A stretch of DNA of 8,815 nucleotides from Litorivivens sp041619575. Lineage in GTDB: Bacteria > Pseudomonadota > Gammaproteobacteria > Pseudomonadales > Spongiibacteraceae. The stretch's first letter is position 1; the number at the start of each line of letters is the position of its first letter. Below, piece after piece: positions 7,801 to 8,815 of the stretch. Both the position numbers and the translations under genes were made by a program. The stretch spans positions 1 to 8,815 of the forward strand of contig JBFKDP010000163.1 in NCBI GenBank assembly GCA_041619575.1, written 5' to 3'. The notes below the pieces were generated by a model. It was not told where the DNA came from, did not search any database, and saw only the letters and a list, made by a program, of their open reading frames with translations.

Positions 7801-7970
7801 TCTACCCGCTCGGCACTGGCCCCGGGAAATTGGGTCACCACGGTCGCGTGGCGGTTACTCATTTTGGGGTCTTCAATGCGCGGCAGATTCTGCAGCGCAC
7901 CAAGCCCGGAAACCAGAATCAGGGCGATGGCAAGACACAGTATTCGCGGATTACCGAGCAGTTTTTCCAT
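4854..7970 (-). CDS. RND family efflux permease (inner-membrane pump subunit)
   Basis: At 1038 residues this is a full-length resistance-nodulation-division transporter, the inner-membrane, proton-driven part of a tripartite efflux pump. A membrane segment at about 9-27 is followed by the RIEDP signature (31-35) and a large periplasmic porter domain (about 36-335). A bundle of five segments covers about 337-485. The second half repeats this: a segment at about 519-535, a periplasmic domain to about 850, and five segments in 853-1003. The fourth segment holds GIMVDNAIVMAD (397-408); Asp401 is the expected proton-relay acid, but the second Asp of AcrB (Asp408) appears as Asn402. In segment 10, GLAVNAAIIIL (915-925) places Asn919 about where AcrB has Lys940. 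The start ATG has AAGGGAG 9 bases upstream, within the last codons of the adaptor gene; the gap is 5 bases. The tail (about 1016-1038) is polar. Exported substrates cannot be predicted; organic compounds seem more likely than metals. Confidence 0.92.
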   Translation of the reverse strand: MEKLLGNPRILCLAIALILVSGLGALQNLPRIEDPKMSNRHATVVTQFPGASAERVEALVLEPLEQALREISEIEHLTSTARAGVGSITIELGDEIHGNESEALWSEARDKIRQARNLLPAEAGEPLLDSDRSYAFTWIAALVWRGEDDNIDVIGRHASELASRMVNTSGTAQVELYGQPEEEVRVDIDPVKVASLGLDAQSISQRIARSDAKVAAGELHNQDHRMSLEVTGAFNRVEEIRELPLITTDEGLSLKLGDIARVYRHETDPARSYAIVGDRRAVVIAVRMESDVRGDYWTRQIESVASDFSAELPAEVAIQELFVQERYNDQRLGDLMDNIVLGFLMILAVLWLTLGWRSALIVAAALPLTTLFSLACMRMIDLPIHQMSVTGLIVALGIMVDNAIVMADTVMRYRRDGFTAVSAAAKAFRHLWLPLLGSTLTTVLAFMPMVLMPGPAGEFISGISLAVIGSLVGSWLISLFIIAPVAGRFLSGQQRHGISMPSVANAFSRSLAMVLCYPRTAALLIFLLPLLGFIQASKLPEQFFPVSDRDMLNLELFLPASAGIEATLQASQRVSASLKQEADILGVNWFVGRSGPSFYYNLKQGKDGAQNYAQAMITTTDFRAANRLVKKLQSQFDAEFPEYQLVLRRLEQGPPADAPVEMRLVGNDIERLKLLGDEIRRLALDTQDVVHVRNSMGEVVPKIWLDVDPVKSRVGGAAPTDLSAKLQADLNGVSGGSLLESTEQLPIRVRVDGISAVALDELELLPVTLANGPRPLMALADATLAPVQAQITRRDGMRVNTIQVYIRDGILPSVVLNRLKSRLAQESFEMPPAYSLQIGGESENRDKALSKLLSSVSIIVVLMLVTVLMAFNSFRFSLLIFVVAGQAAGLGMLSLSLTSFPFGFTSIVALMGLIGLAVNAAIIILTELKSSPRAMAADPTAIVESVQSCTRHITSTTITTVVGLMPLVLDGGGFWPPFAIVLAGGTALATILSLFFVPAVFIVLRKPYLLRLLPRKMAVKKPSGDGDNDLEPSLVANS
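4893..4913 (+). terminator. Intrinsic terminator of the purT-DUF1232 transcript, embedded in the permease gene
   Basis: GCCATC and GATGGC form a perfect 6-bp stem (4893-4898 with 4903-4908) around an ACCC loop, followed directly by five T (4909-4913). It begins 35 bases after the DUF1232 stop, the expected place for a terminator. On the minus strand the same hairpin has no T-run, so it acts in the plus direction only. It lies within the codons for the polar C-terminal tail of the convergent permease (KKPSGDGD region), where protein sequence is little constrained. Confidence 0.55.
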
Positions 7971-7975
7971 TGCCC

Positions 7976-8815
7976 CTAGCTCCCTTGCGTCTGAGCAAGC
8001 TGCACGCGCTGCCCCGCCGCAAAGCGGTGCACACCGGCGGCCACAATCCGGGTATCGCTTGGCAATTCGGCAGTGACGAAGACACGATCGCCCTCTTGAT
8101 AGACGGCCGAGACACTATGCTTCTCGAGGACCAGGCCCTTGTCCGGCTGATTATCCAGGGCGTAGACCGCCCACGTGCCTCGGTAGCCTTCCAGCAATGC
8201 CGAGAGCGGCACCCAGAAGCCTTCCACGGGCCGAGTTTCTTCCAGCAACATGTAGACGATGCTGCCATCAGCAACGCTAACCTCATTGGGAAAGGCAATG
8301 CGCACGGAGTGGGTCAAGGTGCCAGGATTAAGCGTTTGCGCGACGGAAAGAACCTGGGCAGTCGTTTCACCAAATACACCGCGAACAATGACTGAATCGC
8401 CTTCAGTGACCATATCCAACAGCGACTCAGGTATGCCGATCAACGCTTCTCGCCGCCCGGACTCCACCATTTCCAGCGCAGGCTGCCCTTCCTTGACTAC
8501 AACGCCAGTATCAACCGATTTGGCAGTAATCTCGCCGTCAAAGGGTGCTACAAGGGTAGATTTCTGCAGGCGAATTTCCACACCCCGCAGTTGTGCTTCC
8601 AGTTTTTCTCGCTGAGCGGCGAGCACTTTCTGGCGAGCCATCAAATCATCGATGGCCTGCTGCGCTGAATAGCCCTTTCTTTGCAAGCTGCGCTGACGAG
8701 ACAAGTCCTGGGCAGCCTTGTCGCGACTGGCAGCATTTTCTGCCAGCGCTGCAACAACCTCGGCCTTTTGGGTTTCAAGCAATCGCGTATCCAGCTTCAC
8801 CAGCAAATCGCCCGC
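7976..8815 (-). CDS. RND efflux periplasmic adaptor (membrane fusion protein), N terminus outside the window
   Basis: The visible 279 residues are the C-terminal part of an adaptor that bridges an RND pump to an outer-membrane channel in the periplasm. The frame is open to the right edge and begins AGDLLVKLDTRLLE, the typical end of the first half of the lipoyl (biotinyl-like) domain, so the true start lies beyond the window and an in-frame TTG at 8806 is not a start. Next comes an alpha-helical hairpin rich in Ala, Gln, Glu and Arg (about 12-85), then the second lipoyl half LVAPFDGEITAKSVDTGVVVKEGQPALEMVE (88-118). The beta-barrel (about 120-195) and the membrane-proximal domain (about 196-279) follow, including VPLSALLEG and the late RIVAAGVHRFAAGQRVQ. 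The signal peptide or lipid anchor cannot be seen. The stop at 7976-7978 is 5 bases from the permease start, so the two form one operon with the adaptor first, the usual order. Confidence 0.9.
   Translation of the reverse strand, partial: AGDLLVKLDTRLLETQKAEVVAALAENAASRDKAAQDLSRQRSLQRKGYSAQQAIDDLMARQKVLAAQREKLEAQLRGVEIRLQKSTLVAPFDGEITAKSVDTGVVVKEGQPALEMVESGRREALIGIPESLLDMVTEGDSVIVRGVFGETTAQVLSVAQTLNPGTLTHSVRIAFPNEVSVADGSIVYMLLEETRPVEGFWVPLSALLEGYRGTWAVYALDNQPDKGLVLEKHSVSAVYQEGDRVFVTAELPSDTRIVAAGVHRFAAGQRVQLAQTQGS
7980..7986 (-). promoter_or_regulatory. Ribosome binding site of the RND permease
   Basis: AAGGGAG on the minus strand lies 9 bases before the permease ATG (7970) and is formed by the final codons of the adaptor gene (Gln-Gly-Ser). 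Translation of the permease is therefore probably coupled to that of the adaptor. Confidence 0.55.

Noticed and set aside
7625..8395. Long plus-strand open frame (256 codons) opposite the efflux genes
   Set aside because: It lies antisense across the junction of the adaptor and permease genes, both of which are clear family members. Its translation is low in recognisable motifs and rich in Arg, Pro and His, as expected from the reverse of GC-rich coding DNA.

Overview
The window reads as chromosomal DNA of a gammaproteobacterium. The reasons are a PurT that follows the E. coli enzyme almost residue for residue, an RND-type drug efflux pump with its periplasmic adaptor, and tight gene packing. 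The codon style is moderately GC-rich, which would fit a marine or environmental Pseudomonadales/Cellvibrionales-like lineage, but that placement is only an inference. There is no sign of a mobile element, CRISPR array, tRNA or rRNA. Nearly every base is coding, and no gene-free gap exceeds 35 bases.

Layout. Four genes run on the plus strand. First comes an AMP-forming acyl-CoA synthetase (32-1747), joined by an ATGA start/stop overlap to an acyl-CoA carboxylase carboxyltransferase (beta) subunit (1744-3231). After a 33-base gap with a strong hairpin just before it comes purT (3265-4446), followed after 3 bases by a small DUF1232/YkvA-type membrane protein (4450-4857). Two genes on the minus strand converge on this group: an RND efflux permease (4854-7970) and, upstream of it, the periplasmic adaptor (membrane fusion) subunit, which runs off the right edge (7976-8815).

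How the genes work together. The first two genes look like an activate-then-carboxylate module: a carboxylic acid is converted to its CoA thioester, and the thioester (or a product of it) is carboxylated using biotin-bound CO2. The biotin carboxylase and biotin carrier needed by the second enzyme are not in the window. PurT performs the formate- and ATP-dependent third step of purine synthesis; the DUF1232 gene shares its transcript but has no known link to it. The two minus-strand genes encode two of the three parts of an efflux pump; the outer-membrane channel is not seen.

The most interesting non-coding signal is at the convergent junction. The two operons share a CTAG, in which both stop codons overlap, so no spacer exists for terminators. 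A good intrinsic terminator for the plus-strand operon (4893-4913) instead lies inside the 3' end of the permease gene. A weaker candidate for the minus-strand operon (4774-4800) lies inside the DUF1232 gene. I found no clearly novel system; the window is mostly ordinary metabolic and transport genes with a few features worth checking.
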